From NCBI RefSeq assembly GCF_009707465.1, contig NZ_CP046120.1, positions 1-64,000 on the forward strand: 64,000 bases of DNA. Direction: 5' to 3'. The stretch is from Novosphingobium sp. Gsoil 351. Its GTDB lineage: Bacteria > Pseudomonadota > Alphaproteobacteria > Sphingomonadales > Sphingomonadaceae. Under the pieces are notes generated by a model, which made no database searches, was not told the origin of the DNA, and was given only the letters and a program-made list of their open reading frames with translations. Below, one piece after another: positions 48,167 to 57,067 of this stretch (within the stretch, counting starts at the first letter, position 1; each line of letters opens with the position of its first letter). The translations under genes and the position numbers were made by a program.

Positions 48167-50062
48167 ATGTGCGGGATCGCGGGTATCTTCCATTGGGCGA
48201 CGCCCAAGCCGGTCGATCCCCTGCGGGTCGAACGGATGTGCGACGCGCTGGCGCACCGCGGTCCCGATGGTTCGGGGGTTTGGACCGCGCCTGGAATCGC
48301 GCTCGGCCACCGTCGCCTGGCGATCATCGACCTGGCCGGATCGCCCCAGCCGATGGCCTCCGCCGATGGCCGGGCGATGCTAATCTTCAACGGCGAGATC
48401 TACAATTATCGTGAGCTGCGCCGCGAACTGGCGGCGCTGGGGACGAAATTCGCCACCGGGGGTGACAGCGAGACGATCCTGGCGGCGTGGCAGCAGTGGG
48501 GGCTAGACTGCCTGCCGCGCCTGCACGGCATGTTCGCCTTCGCGCTCTACGATCTGCCCAGCCGCCGGCTGTTGCTCGCGCGCGATCGGTTGGGCGTGAA
48601 GCCCTTGTTCACCGCGCGATTGAGCGACGGCAGCCTGGCCTTCGCCTCCGAGCTCAAGGGCCTTCTCGCCCACCCGCTGCTGCGCCGCGAGATCGATCCG
48701 CTGGCGGTCGAGGACTACTTGACGTGGGGCTACGTTCCCGACCACCGTGCGATCCTGGCGGGGGTTGAGAAGCTGCCCGCGGGGCACTATCGCATGCTTG
48801 AAGCCGGGCGCGACCCCGCACCGCCGCTGTCATGGTGGGACGTGAGCTTCGCCGGACGGACCACGGGCTCGACCGCCGATCTGAGTGCGCGGCTGCTCCA
48901 CCACTTGCGCGACGCGGTGACCTCGCGGATGACCGCGGACGTGCCGCTGGGCGCGTTTCTATCAGGCGGGGTGGACAGCTCGAGCGTGGTCGCGCTGATG
49001 GCGGAAAGCTCGCCCGATCCGGTGACGACGTGCAGTATCGGCTTCGACGTCTCGGGTTACGACGAGAGCGCCTATGCGCGGATGGTCGCGGAAAAGTTCG
49101 CTACCCGGCATCACGAACGTCTCGTTTCACCCGACGATTTCGCGGCGATCGACCGGCTTGCCGGGATTTTCGACGAGCCGTTCGCCGATGCCTCGGCGCT
49201 GCCGACCTTGCGGGTCTGCGCTCTGGCCCGCGAGCACGTGACCGTGGCGCTTTCGGGCGACGGCGCGGACGAGGCGCTCGCCGGATACCGTCGGCAGGCG
49301 TTTCAGCTTCGCGAGGATCGGGTGCGCGCACTGCTCCCCGCGGGGCTGCGGGCGCCGCTCTTCGGCACCGCCAGTCGGCTCTATCCCAAAGCCGACTGGG
49401 CGCCGCGACCGCTACGCGCCAGGGCCACCCTGCAATCGCTCGGCAGCACGAGCGAGGCGGGGTACGCCCGCGCGCTGGCGATCTGCGGCCCGGAGTTGCG
49501 CGACGGCCTCTATTCCGACGCTTTCCGCAAGCTGCGCGGCGGGTACCGCGCCGAGCAGCCGTTCGAAGCGCTGATGCGCGGCGCGCCGGCCCGCACCGGG
49601 CTCGACCGCGCGCAATACGCCGATCTCAAGTTCTGGCTGCCCGGCGACATTCTGACCAAAGTCGACCGCACCAGCATGGCGGTCAGCCTTGAGGCGCGCG
49701 AGCCGCTGCTCGACCACCGCCTGGTCGAGTTCGCCGCGACCCTGCCCGAGGCGATGCGGATTCGGGGCGGCCAGGGCAAATGGCTGATGAAGCAGACCAT
49801 GCGCCGCCATCTGCCCGACGCGGTGCTGTTCCGCCCGAAGATGGGCTTCGTCACCCCGATCGCAGCGTGGCTGCGCGGGCCGCTGGCTGGCGAGGCGCGG
49901 GGGGTGGCGAGCAGTGGCGCCTTGGCCCGGACCGGGTGGTTCGATGCGGATCGCCTGAAATCGCTCGCCGAAGCGCATATCGCCGGTCGCAGCGATCACA
50001 GCCGCTTGATCTGGCAACTGCTGATGCTCGAACGCGCGCTCGCGCGGCTTGGAACCGCTTGA
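48167..50062 (+). CDS. XrtA/PEP-CTERM amidotransferase (asparagine synthase-like)
   Basis: A 631-residue class-II glutamine amidotransferase. Cys2 of MCGIAGIF is the glutaminase nucleophile; GHRRLAIIDL, FNGEIYNYRELR and GGDSETIL follow. The synthetase domain has the PP-loop LSGGVDSSSVVAL and SGDGADEAL. It is TIGR03108-like: cluster-specific, probably amidating a sugar acid or polysaccharide precursor, not free aspartate. It follows xrtA by 27 bases and appears to end the operon; a gap of about 110 bases precedes the exporter genes. Confidence 0.92.
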   Translation: MCGIAGIFHWATPKPVDPLRVERMCDALAHRGPDGSGVWTAPGIALGHRRLAIIDLAGSPQPMASADGRAMLIFNGEIYNYRELRRELAALGTKFATGGDSETILAAWQQWGLDCLPRLHGMFAFALYDLPSRRLLLARDRLGVKPLFTARLSDGSLAFASELKGLLAHPLLRREIDPLAVEDYLTWGYVPDHRAILAGVEKLPAGHYRMLEAGRDPAPPLSWWDVSFAGRTTGSTADLSARLLHHLRDAVTSRMTADVPLGAFLSGGVDSSSVVALMAESSPDPVTTCSIGFDVSGYDESAYARMVAEKFATRHHERLVSPDDFAAIDRLAGIFDEPFADASALPTLRVCALAREHVTVALSGDGADEALAGYRRQAFQLREDRVRALLPAGLRAPLFGTASRLYPKADWAPRPLRARATLQSLGSTSEAGYARALAICGPELRDGLYSDAFRKLRGGYRAEQPFEALMRGAPARTGLDRAQYADLKFWLPGDILTKVDRTSMAVSLEAREPLLDHRLVEFAATLPEAMRIRGGQGKWLMKQTMRRHLPDAVLFRPKMGFVTPIAAWLRGPLAGEARGVASSGALARTGWFDADRLKSLAEAHIAGRSDHSRLIWQLLMLERALARLGTA

Positions 50063-50173
50063 TCCGATTGCGCACGATTGCGGATTCCCTTCGCCATCGC
50101 CTTGGGTTAGCCTAGGCCCCGGGGGCGGTGCGACGATACCGCGAGGGGAAGGTTTGGTTGATGAGGGTTCGGG

Positions 50174-51175
50174 ATGGCCACGCCTAAAGCGCGGCTGGCG
50201 ATCGTGCTGGCGGTCCTGGCGGTGCTGGTATTCTTCGGTGGCCGTGCCGCCGGGTGGTGGGGCGGCTCCGGCGAAACCGCCACCAAGATATACGGCAATG
50301 TCGAGGTGCGCGAAGTCGAGCTTGGCTTTCGGGTGGGCGGACGCATCGCCGAGGTGATGGTCGACGAGGGTGACAAGGTCGTCCCCGGCCAGACACTCGC
50401 GCGGCTCGACACCCAGCCAATCCTCGATCGCCTGGCCGGAGCCGACGCCAAGGTCGCCGCCGCCTCGGCGATGGTCAGCAAGGATGCCGCGGGCAACCGG
50501 CCGCAGGAAGTCCGCCAGGCGCAATCTGCGGTGGTCGATGCCGAAGCGCGGCTGAGCGAAGCCCGCCGCCTCAACCAGCGCCGCCGGGCGCTGAGCGAGC
50601 GCGGGTTCATCGCCAAGGCCGAACTGCAGGACAGCCAGTCCGCGGTCGCCGCAGCATCGGCGCGCGTCGAGGCCGCGCGCGCCGCGCTGTCCCTGGCGCA
50701 AGAAGGCACCCGCTCCGAAGACCGTATCGCGACCCGCGCCGATGCCGCGCAGATGGCCGCCGAGCGCCGCTCGATCCAGACCGACCTGTCCGATGCGGTG
50801 CTCAAGGCGCCAAGCGCCGGGCAGGTGCTGACGCGGGTGCGCGAGGCGGGAGCGATCGTCCAGCCGGGCGAGATCGTCTACACCGTCGCGCTGACCCAGC
50901 CGGTGCGAGTCCGCGCCTATGTCGCCGAACCCATCTTGCCCCAGGTCCGGCCCGGGATGCGGGTCACGGTGCACGTCGATGGCCGCGCCAAGGGGTGGCC
51001 GGCGACGATCGGCTATATCTCGCCGGTCGCCGAGTTCACCCCGCGCACCGTCCAGACCGAGGATCAGCGCGCCGATCTCGTCTATCGCCTGCGCCTGATC
51101 GTGGACGATCCGAAGAACGAACTTCGCCAGGGCCAGCCGGTGACGGTGACGCTGCCTTCCGCGACGGGCGGCTGA
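50174..51175 (+). CDS. HlyD-type periplasmic adaptor of an ABC exporter
   Basis: A 333-residue membrane-fusion protein. The N-terminal helix is LAIVLAVLAVLVFF, the lipoyl/barrel-sandwich halves are VEVREVELGFRVGGRIAEVM and VLKAPSAGQVLTRVREAG, a coiled-coil hairpin spans about residues 85-190, and the beta-barrel has VRAYVAEPILPQVRPGM. It links the inner-membrane ABC transporter to an outer-membrane factor, as in the YhiI/YbhG family. First gene of a four-gene operon. Confidence 0.9.
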   Translation: MATPKARLAIVLAVLAVLVFFGGRAAGWWGGSGETATKIYGNVEVREVELGFRVGGRIAEVMVDEGDKVVPGQTLARLDTQPILDRLAGADAKVAAASAMVSKDAAGNRPQEVRQAQSAVVDAEARLSEARRLNQRRRALSERGFIAKAELQDSQSAVAAASARVEAARAALSLAQEGTRSEDRIATRADAAQMAAERRSIQTDLSDAVLKAPSAGQVLTRVREAGAIVQPGEIVYTVALTQPVRVRAYVAEPILPQVRPGMRVTVHVDGRAKGWPATIGYISPVAEFTPRTVQTEDQRADLVYRLRLIVDDPKNELRQGQPVTVTLPSATGG

Positions 51176-51194
51176 CCCCGGGGACGGGGCCAGG

Positions 51195-52946
51195 ATGGCC
51201 GACGCTGCCCTCCTCCAGCTCGACGGCGTGGCCAAGCGCTTCGCCTCGCCCGGCCGCGGCGCGCCCGCGATCGACGCCCTGCGGGGCGTCAGCCTGACGC
51301 TCCAGCCGGGGCGGATCATGGGGCTGATCGGACCCGATGCGGCGGGCAAGACGACCTTGCTGCGGATCTGTGCCGGGCTGATCGTGCCTGACGCGGGCGA
51401 GGTGTTCGTGTTCGGCGACCCGGTGGCGCGACTGGATCGCGCGCGGATAGGCTACATGCCGCAGTCGGGCGCGCTTTATGGCGAGCTGTCGGTCATGCAG
51501 AACCTGACACTCTACGCCAAGCTGCGCGGCCTTTCGCACGAGTTGTGGGACGAGCGGATCGCGCATCTGCTGGACGTGACGGGGCTGGCCCCGTTCACCC
51601 GCCGCGCCGCCGGGCGCCTTTCGGGCGGGATGCGCCAGAAGCTGGCGATGGCCTGTGCGGTCGCGGCCGCGCCGCCGCTGATCCTCCTCGATGAGCCGTC
51701 GGTCGGGGTCGATCCGCTCTCTCGCCGCGAAATCTGGCAACTGGCGCGCGATTTGGCGGGTCCGCAAACCGGGATCGTCTGGGCGACCAGCGTCCTCGAC
51801 GATGCCGACCAGTGTGACGAAGTTCTGGTGCTCCACGAAGGCCGCCGCCTGTTCTTCGGGCCGCCCGGCGGGCTCGCCGAGTTCGCCGCGGGTCGTGTCT
51901 GGAGCACGCCGGTGCCCCCGATGGTGCGACGCCAGGTGTTGCGCGCCGCGCTCGAGCAGCCCACCACCATCGCCGGGCGGATCGATGGGGGCGAAGTCAG
52001 GCTGACCCTGCGTTCGGCCGCGGACCAGCCGCCCGCGCCGGGCTCCGGGGCGGGCAGCGCCTGGCGTGAGCGCCGCCCGCGGGTCGACGACGGGTTCGCC
52101 TGGCTGCTCGACGATGCCAGCGTTCTGAAGCCCAGCGCGGTTGCGGCGGCGTTTGCGCAGATCGAACCCGATCCTGCCGCGCCGCCGGCGATCGAGGCGG
52201 TCGGGCTGGGCAAGCGCTTTGGCGATTTCGTCGCGGTCCACAACGTGAGTTTTGCGGTCGCGCCGGGCGAGGTATTCGGGCTGCTCGGACCCAACGGCGC
52301 GGGCAAATCGACCACCTTCCGGATGTTGTGCGGGCTGGCCAAACCAAGCGCCGGGCATGGCCGGGTCGCGGGTCACGACCTGACCGGCGCCTCCGCCGAG
52401 GTCCGCCAGGCGCTCGGTTACATGCCGCAGAGGTTCTCGCTCTATGGCGACTTGTCGGTTGCGGCCAATCTGCGCTTCGTCGCCGGAGCCTATGGGCTGG
52501 CGGGGGCCGCGGCGCGCGAGGCTATCGACGGCGCGGTGGACAACCTCGCGCTCGGAGCGTTCTGGAAGCTTGCCGCCGGAAACTTGCCGCTGGGGGTCAA
52601 GCAGCGCCTCGCGCTCGCCGCCGCGGTGATGCACGGACCGCGGGTGCTGTTTCTCGACGAGCCGACTTCGGGTGTCGATCCACTCGTCCGCCGCGAGTTC
52701 TGGCATCACATCACCGCCATCGCCGATCGCGGGGTGGCGGTGCTGGTGACGACCCACTTCATGGACGAGGCCGAGTTGTGCGACCGGCTGCTGCTGATCA
52801 GCCAGGCCGAAGCGATCGCCCAGGGCACGCCCGAGGAGCTCAAGCAGCAGGCGCTAGCGGTCCGCACCGCCGGGGCGACGCTGGAGGACGCGTTCATCGC
52901 GTTGATCGCCGCGCAGCGCGAGCGCGGCGGGGCGGTGGCGGCATGA
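51195..52946 (+). CDS. ABC transporter with two fused ATP-binding domains
   Basis: A 583-residue protein holding two ATPase domains in one chain, as in YhiH/RbbA relatives. Domain 1: Walker A GPDAAGKTT, signature LSGGMRQKLAMA, Walker B LILLDEPSVGVDP. Domain 2: Walker A GPNGAGKST, signature LPLGVKQRLALA (altered from LSGGQ), Walker B VLFLDEPTSGVDP. An asymmetric ATPase pair is likely. It drives the two permeases encoded next; its stop overlaps the first permease start. Confidence 0.93.
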   Translation: MADAALLQLDGVAKRFASPGRGAPAIDALRGVSLTLQPGRIMGLIGPDAAGKTTLLRICAGLIVPDAGEVFVFGDPVARLDRARIGYMPQSGALYGELSVMQNLTLYAKLRGLSHELWDERIAHLLDVTGLAPFTRRAAGRLSGGMRQKLAMACAVAAAPPLILLDEPSVGVDPLSRREIWQLARDLAGPQTGIVWATSVLDDADQCDEVLVLHEGRRLFFGPPGGLAEFAAGRVWSTPVPPMVRRQVLRAALEQPTTIAGRIDGGEVRLTLRSAADQPPAPGSGAGSAWRERRPRVDDGFAWLLDDASVLKPSAVAAAFAQIEPDPAAPPAIEAVGLGKRFGDFVAVHNVSFAVAPGEVFGLLGPNGAGKSTTFRMLCGLAKPSAGHGRVAGHDLTGASAEVRQALGYMPQRFSLYGDLSVAANLRFVAGAYGLAGAAAREAIDGAVDNLALGAFWKLAAGNLPLGVKQRLALAAAVMHGPRVLFLDEPTSGVDPLVRREFWHHITAIADRGVAVLVTTHFMDEAELCDRLLLISQAEAIAQGTPEELKQQALAVRTAGATLEDAFIALIAAQRERGGAVAA

Positions 52947-54061
52947 GCCCGCGCGGCGCCACCGCGGCGGTCATGGCCAAGGAATGGGCGCAGATCTGGC
53001 GCGATCCCTCGACCATCGGCCTGGTCCTGGTGTTGCCCCTGCTGCTGATGTTCCTGTTCGGCAGCGCGGTCAGCCTCGATACCCATGCCACCCGCACCGG
53101 GCTGGTCGATCGCGACCGGTCCGCGGCCTCGCGCGATCTGGTCGCGGCGTTTTCGCGCAATCCCTATTTCGCCGTTCGGGAAGCCCCCGAGGTGGAGCCG
53201 CTGGCGCGCGCGATGCTCGCCGACGAAGTGCGCGGGATCGTGGTCATCCCCGAGGGTTTCGGCAAGGGGCTGGCCGATGGCCACCCGCGCGACGTGCAGG
53301 TGCTGACCGACGGCGCCCAGCCCAATACCGCGGCGTTTCTCGCCGGTCATGCCCAGGGCCTGCTCGCCACCTGGAGCGCGGCGCGCATGGGCGAGCGCGG
53401 GGGTGCGGCGAAACAGGTGATCCAGATCAACCCGCGCTATCGCTACAACCCGGGGCTGCGCAGCCGCTACACGTTGGTGCCCGGCGCGATCGCGATCGTC
53501 ATGGCGATGATCGGAACGACGCTGACCGCGCTGATCGTCGCGCGCGAGTATGAGCGCGGGACGATGGAGGGGCTGCTCGCCAGCCCGATGCCGGTGCCGC
53601 TGCTGGTCGCGGCAAAACTCTTTCCGTATTTCGTGCTCGGCCTCACCGCCACCGCGGTGTGCGTCGGGGTCGCCATCGTCACCTACGACCTGCCGTTCAT
53701 GGGCACGTTCCCCGCGCTGTTCCTCATTTCCAGCGCGTTCCTGTCGGCGGTGCTGGGGCAGGGGCTGCTGATCTCGGCGGGAACGCGCAACCAGTTCGTT
53801 TCGGCCCAGTTCGCGCTGCTCTCGGGCTTCCTGCCCTCGTTGCTGCTTTCGGGGTTCCTGTTCGAGATCGATTCGATGCCGCAGCCGATCCAGTACCTGA
53901 CCCTGATCGTACCCGCGCGCTACCTGATCCCCAGCCTGCAGAGCGTGTTCCTGACGGGCGACATATGGGCGCTGTTCCTGCCGAACGCGGCGATCATGTT
54001 CGGGTTCGGGGCGTTTTTCTTCTGGCGGGTGACCAAGGCGATCGGGCGGACGATCGCATGA
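52943..54061 (+). CDS. ABC-2 type permease (first)
   Basis: A 372-residue ABC-2 permease with an N-terminal helix (IGLVLVLPLLLMFLFGSAVS), a large periplasmic domain (about residues 45-175) and five or so C-terminal helices containing REYERGTMEGLLASPMP, the usual cytoplasmic coupling segment, and YLTLIVPARYLIPSLQSVFL. This is the YhhJ/YbhS/YbhR arrangement for drug, lipid or small-molecule efflux. It is coupled at both ends by ATGA overlaps. Confidence 0.92.
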   Translation: MSPRGATAAVMAKEWAQIWRDPSTIGLVLVLPLLLMFLFGSAVSLDTHATRTGLVDRDRSAASRDLVAAFSRNPYFAVREAPEVEPLARAMLADEVRGIVVIPEGFGKGLADGHPRDVQVLTDGAQPNTAAFLAGHAQGLLATWSAARMGERGGAAKQVIQINPRYRYNPGLRSRYTLVPGAIAIVMAMIGTTLTALIVAREYERGTMEGLLASPMPVPLLVAAKLFPYFVLGLTATAVCVGVAIVTYDLPFMGTFPALFLISSAFLSAVLGQGLLISAGTRNQFVSAQFALLSGFLPSLLLSGFLFEIDSMPQPIQYLTLIVPARYLIPSLQSVFLTGDIWALFLPNAAIMFGFGAFFFWRVTKAIGRTIA

Positions 54062-55173
54062 ACCGGCGCTTCACCCGGCTCGCCGCGCTGGCGCTCAAGG
54101 AACTCAAGGTCGTGCTCCTCGACCGGCGCGCGCGGACCACGCTGGTGATCTCGCCGATAATCCAGCTCGTGCTGTTCGGGTTTGCGACCACGCTCGAGGT
54201 CAAGGCGATCGACATCGGCATCGTCGACCGCGATGGCGGGCGAGCCGCGCAGGCAATGGTCGCGGCGCTTGACGGCAGTCCCAACGTGCGCCGGTTGCGC
54301 AACTATCCCAGCGAGGCGGCGCTCGACGAGGGCATTGCCCGGCGCCAGGTCATCGCCGGGCTGATCCTGCCGCAACGCCTTTCGGCCGACATCGCCGCGG
54401 GGCGCGGCGGCGAGGTGCTGGCGCTGCTCGACGGGCGGAGGACCAATGCCGCGCAGATCGTCGGCGGCTATCTCGGCCACATCGCCCAGCGCGCCGGCTC
54501 GGACCTCCGCCCCGTGGTGCGCGGCCCCCCGCAACCGCAAACGGTCACCCGCCATTTCTTCAACCCGAACCTCGACTACCTGTGGTTCACCATGCCCGCG
54601 ATGATCGCGGTGATCACCGCGGTGCTGGTGCTGTCGGTATCGGGCCAGTCGGTCGCGCGCGAACGCGAGTTCGGCACGTTCGACGAGCTGATGATCCTGC
54701 CGCTACGGCCCTACCAGATCCTGCTCGGCAAGATCGCCCCGGCGCTGCTCGTCGGCGTGGTCAACTGCCTGATCTACGCCGCGGCCATTCCGCTGCTTTA
54801 TGGCGTCCCGCTCACCGGATCGGTGGGGCTGCTGCTGCTGGGCGTCCTCGTCTACACGATGGCGCTGGTCGGGCTGGGGCTGATGATCTCCACCCTGGCG
54901 AGCAACCAGCAGCAGGGATTTCTGGGCATGTTCTTCGTCACCGTGCCGATGATCCTGCTGTCGGGCTATGCCAGCCCCGTGGACAACATGCCTGCCTGGC
55001 TCCAGCCCCTGGTCGCGGTCAATCCGACCCGGCACATGATCGTGATCAGCGAAGGCGTGTTCCTCAAGGACCTTCCCGCCGATCTCGTTTTGAAACACCT
55101 GTTGCCGATGCTCGCCGCCGCCGCGGTGACGTTTACCACGGCATCGACGCTGTTCCGGGCACGTCGCGAATAA
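54058..55173 (+). CDS. ABC-2 type permease (second)
   Basis: A 371-residue paralogue of the preceding permease: MNRRFTRLAALALKELKVVL start, first helix TLVISPIIQLVLFGFATTL, coupling segment REREFGTFDELMILPLRPYQ, then NPTRHMIVISEGVFL near the end. The two permeases probably form a heterodimer. It ends the exporter operon; the RpfF-like gene follows after a regulatory gap. Confidence 0.92.
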   Translation: MNRRFTRLAALALKELKVVLLDRRARTTLVISPIIQLVLFGFATTLEVKAIDIGIVDRDGGRAAQAMVAALDGSPNVRRLRNYPSEAALDEGIARRQVIAGLILPQRLSADIAAGRGGEVLALLDGRRTNAAQIVGGYLGHIAQRAGSDLRPVVRGPPQPQTVTRHFFNPNLDYLWFTMPAMIAVITAVLVLSVSGQSVAREREFGTFDELMILPLRPYQILLGKIAPALLVGVVNCLIYAAAIPLLYGVPLTGSVGLLLLGVLVYTMALVGLGLMISTLASNQQQGFLGMFFVTVPMILLSGYASPVDNMPAWLQPLVAVNPTRHMIVISEGVFLKDLPADLVLKHLLPMLAAAAVTFTTASTLFRARRE

Positions 55174-55205
55174 CGGGTCCGTTTTGGAGCCAATGGGTTT
55201 AATCA

Positions 55206-55233
55206 TTGCCAACGACGTCCGATGTGACATACT
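55206..55233 (+). promoter_or_regulatory. Sigma-70-like promoter before the RpfF-like gene
   Basis: TTGCCA (55206-55211), a 16-base spacer, then CATACT (55228-55233). Both hexamers are four or five matches to consensus. The position, upstream of the inverted repeat and in a locally AT-richer stretch, supports it. Confidence 0.5.
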
Positions 55234-55247
55234 TTCCATAACGTTAA

Positions 55248-55273
55248 CGCCAACTTGCGGGATCAAGTTGGCG
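55248..55273. promoter_or_regulatory. Perfect ten-base inverted repeat upstream of the RpfF-like gene
   Basis: CGCCAACTTG and CAAGTTGGCG are separated by CGGGAT. It lies about 15 bases after the predicted -10 and 30 bases before the start codon. It could be an operator for a dimeric repressor or a hairpin in the leader. Confidence 0.7.
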
Positions 55274-55303
55274 AAATGGACGGTCGCAGCAGGGGGCATG
55301 GCA

Positions 55304-56266
55304 ATGGATCGTTTGGTTGCCGATCTGGACAACGAGCGAAGGTTCGCGACCAGCGAAGACACCCAGTCGTTATTCTTCGAGCATGCCGATGCGGATTTCG
55401 CGCACGTTTCGCGTCAACGTCTTGCGCTGCCGGAAAAACTGTTCCGTTTGAACGAGCTGGAGGTTCTTTACGAGCCTGCGGACGAGATCCTGTGGACGTT
55501 CATGCAGCCAGCAGGACGCCCTAGCTTCACCCCGCCGATGCTCGAGGATTTCGAGGATTGGCAGCGCCTGATCCTTTCGGGTTTCGGCGAGGGGCGCACC
55601 CCGCTCAAGTATCTCGTGCTGGGCAGCCGGGCGCCTGGCGTGTTCTGCTTCGGCGGCGACCTCGACTTGTTCAACCGCCTGATCCGCAGTGGCGATCGCG
55701 CCGGATTGGTCCGTTATGGATACCGTTGCGTCGAAATCCTCCACCGCAACATCAACGCGCTCGACCTGCCGATCCTGACCATCGGACTGGTCCAGGGCGC
55801 CGCACTGGGCGGCGGTTTCGAGGCGCTGCTGTCGTTCGACCATGTCATCGCCGAACGCAGCGCGACGTTCGGCCTGCCCGAAACGATGTTCGGGCTGTTC
55901 CCAGGGATGGGCGCGCACGCGATGCTCTACCGCAAACTCGGCTCGGCGGTGGCGGACCGGATAATCCTGTCGAACAAGACCTATTCGGCGCAGGAAATGT
56001 ACGATCTGGGGATCGTTCACGAAGTGGTCGAGGACGGGGCCGGGATCGCGGCGACGCGGGCGTTCTTCGCCAAGAACGCGCGCCGCCACGCCGGGCTCGT
56101 CGGAGCCAAGCGGGCGATGCGTGAAAGCTGCCACGTCTCGCTCGCCGAACTGAAGCGCATCGTCGACCACTGGGCCGAGTCCGCGCTCCAACTCCGCGAG
56201 CAGGATCTCAAGCTGATGCAGCGCCTGGCCAGCGCGCAGAGCAGGCTGGTTGCGCGAACAGGTTAA
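55304..56266 (+). CDS. RpfF-like enoyl-CoA hydratase/thioesterase (DSF synthase homologue)
   Basis: A 320-residue crotonase-fold protein closer to RpfF than to fatty-acid oxidation hydratases. Oxyanion-hole blocks are GVFCFGGDLDLFNRLIRSGD and GAALGGGFEALLS; Glu173 and Glu193 (GLPETMFGLFPGMGA) keep the 20-residue spacing of the two catalytic glutamates of RpfF. RpfF makes cis-2-unsaturated fatty-acid signals from acyl-ACP. Compared with RpfF (about 290 residues) it has an N-terminal extension. ATG 55304 has AGGGGG seven bases upstream; the ATG at 55298 is too close. No RpfC/RpfG/RpfR gene is nearby. Confidence 0.8.
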   Translation: MDRLVADLDNERRFATSEDTQSLFFEHADADFAHVSRQRLALPEKLFRLNELEVLYEPADEILWTFMQPAGRPSFTPPMLEDFEDWQRLILSGFGEGRTPLKYLVLGSRAPGVFCFGGDLDLFNRLIRSGDRAGLVRYGYRCVEILHRNINALDLPILTIGLVQGAALGGGFEALLSFDHVIAERSATFGLPETMFGLFPGMGAHAMLYRKLGSAVADRIILSNKTYSAQEMYDLGIVHEVVEDGAGIAATRAFFAKNARRHAGLVGAKRAMRESCHVSLAELKRIVDHWAESALQLREQDLKLMQRLASAQSRLVARTG

Positions 56267-56307
56267 GGCGGCTCCGTCACGGCAGCTCAACTACACCGCA
56301 TGCCGCT

Positions 56308-57024
56308 TTAGCGCGCGTCGACCAGCACGATTTCGGCATCCTCCTCGGCGCGAATTTCGAGCCGCTCTTCGCCGGTCACAGCAACCCCGTCGCGCGGCTG
56401 AGCGGTCCGGCCGTTGACCGTGATCCTTCCGGTCGGCGCGACCAGATAGAGATGCCGCGCGGGATCGGCGGCGTAATTCAGCGTCTCACCCGCGCTCAGG
56501 CGCGCCGCCATCACCCTGGCATCCGCCCGGATCGGCAGCACCTCGCCGGATTCGGAGTCGGGATCGGAGGCTGCATCGCCAGCGGCCAGCGTCACCCACT
56601 TGCCCGAACGATCGGCCTGAGGAAACGCACGTTGACCCCAAGACGGCTGTTCGCCGCCCCGGTCGGGCAATATCCAGATCTGAAACAGCGTCGTCTTCTC
56701 GCCTTCCAGGTTGTATTCGGCGTGGGTGATTCCGGTCCCGGCGCTCATCACCTGGACGTCGCCCGCGCCGGTGCGACCGGTATTGCCCAAGCTGTCCTGA
56801 TGGGTGATCGCGCCGGCGCGGACAAAGGTGACGATCTCCATGTCGGCATGGCTGTGGGGCGGAAAGCCGGATTGCGCGGCGATGGTATCGTCGTTCCACA
56901 CCCGGATCGCGCCCCATCCCATCCGGGACGGATCGTGATAGCCGGAAAAGCTGAAGTGATGGCGCGCGTCGAGCCAGCCGTGGTCGGCGTGGCCGAGACC
57001 GGCAAACGGTCGGATGTCGATCAT
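56308..57024 (-). CDS. Pirin family protein (bicupin)
   Basis: A 238-residue bicupin. The first cupin has PHSHADMEIVTFV and GTGITHAEYN, giving the usual three His and one Glu metal ligands; GYHDPSRMGWGAIRVWNDD precedes. The C-terminal cupin is more variable. Some pirins are quercetin dioxygenases, others redox sensors; the role here is unknown. The start MIDIRPF at 57024 is the family start. It is convergent with the RpfF-like gene. Confidence 0.88.
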   Translation of the reverse strand: MIDIRPFAGLGHADHGWLDARHHFSFSGYHDPSRMGWGAIRVWNDDTIAAQSGFPPHSHADMEIVTFVRAGAITHQDSLGNTGRTGAGDVQVMSAGTGITHAEYNLEGEKTTLFQIWILPDRGGEQPSWGQRAFPQADRSGKWVTLAAGDAASDPDSESGEVLPIRADARVMAARLSAGETLNYAADPARHLYLVAPTGRITVNGRTAQPRDGVAVTGEERLEIRAEEDAEIVLVDAR

Positions 57025-57067
57025 GGGGGAAATCCACCTCGGCGGGGTGTTGCCGCCGGAATAGCGC

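Noticed and set aside
49412..51349. 645-codon minus-strand open frame, and a similar 644-codon frame at 27693-29627
   Set aside because: Both run antisense to, or mix, well-identified genes and contain no recognisable domain.
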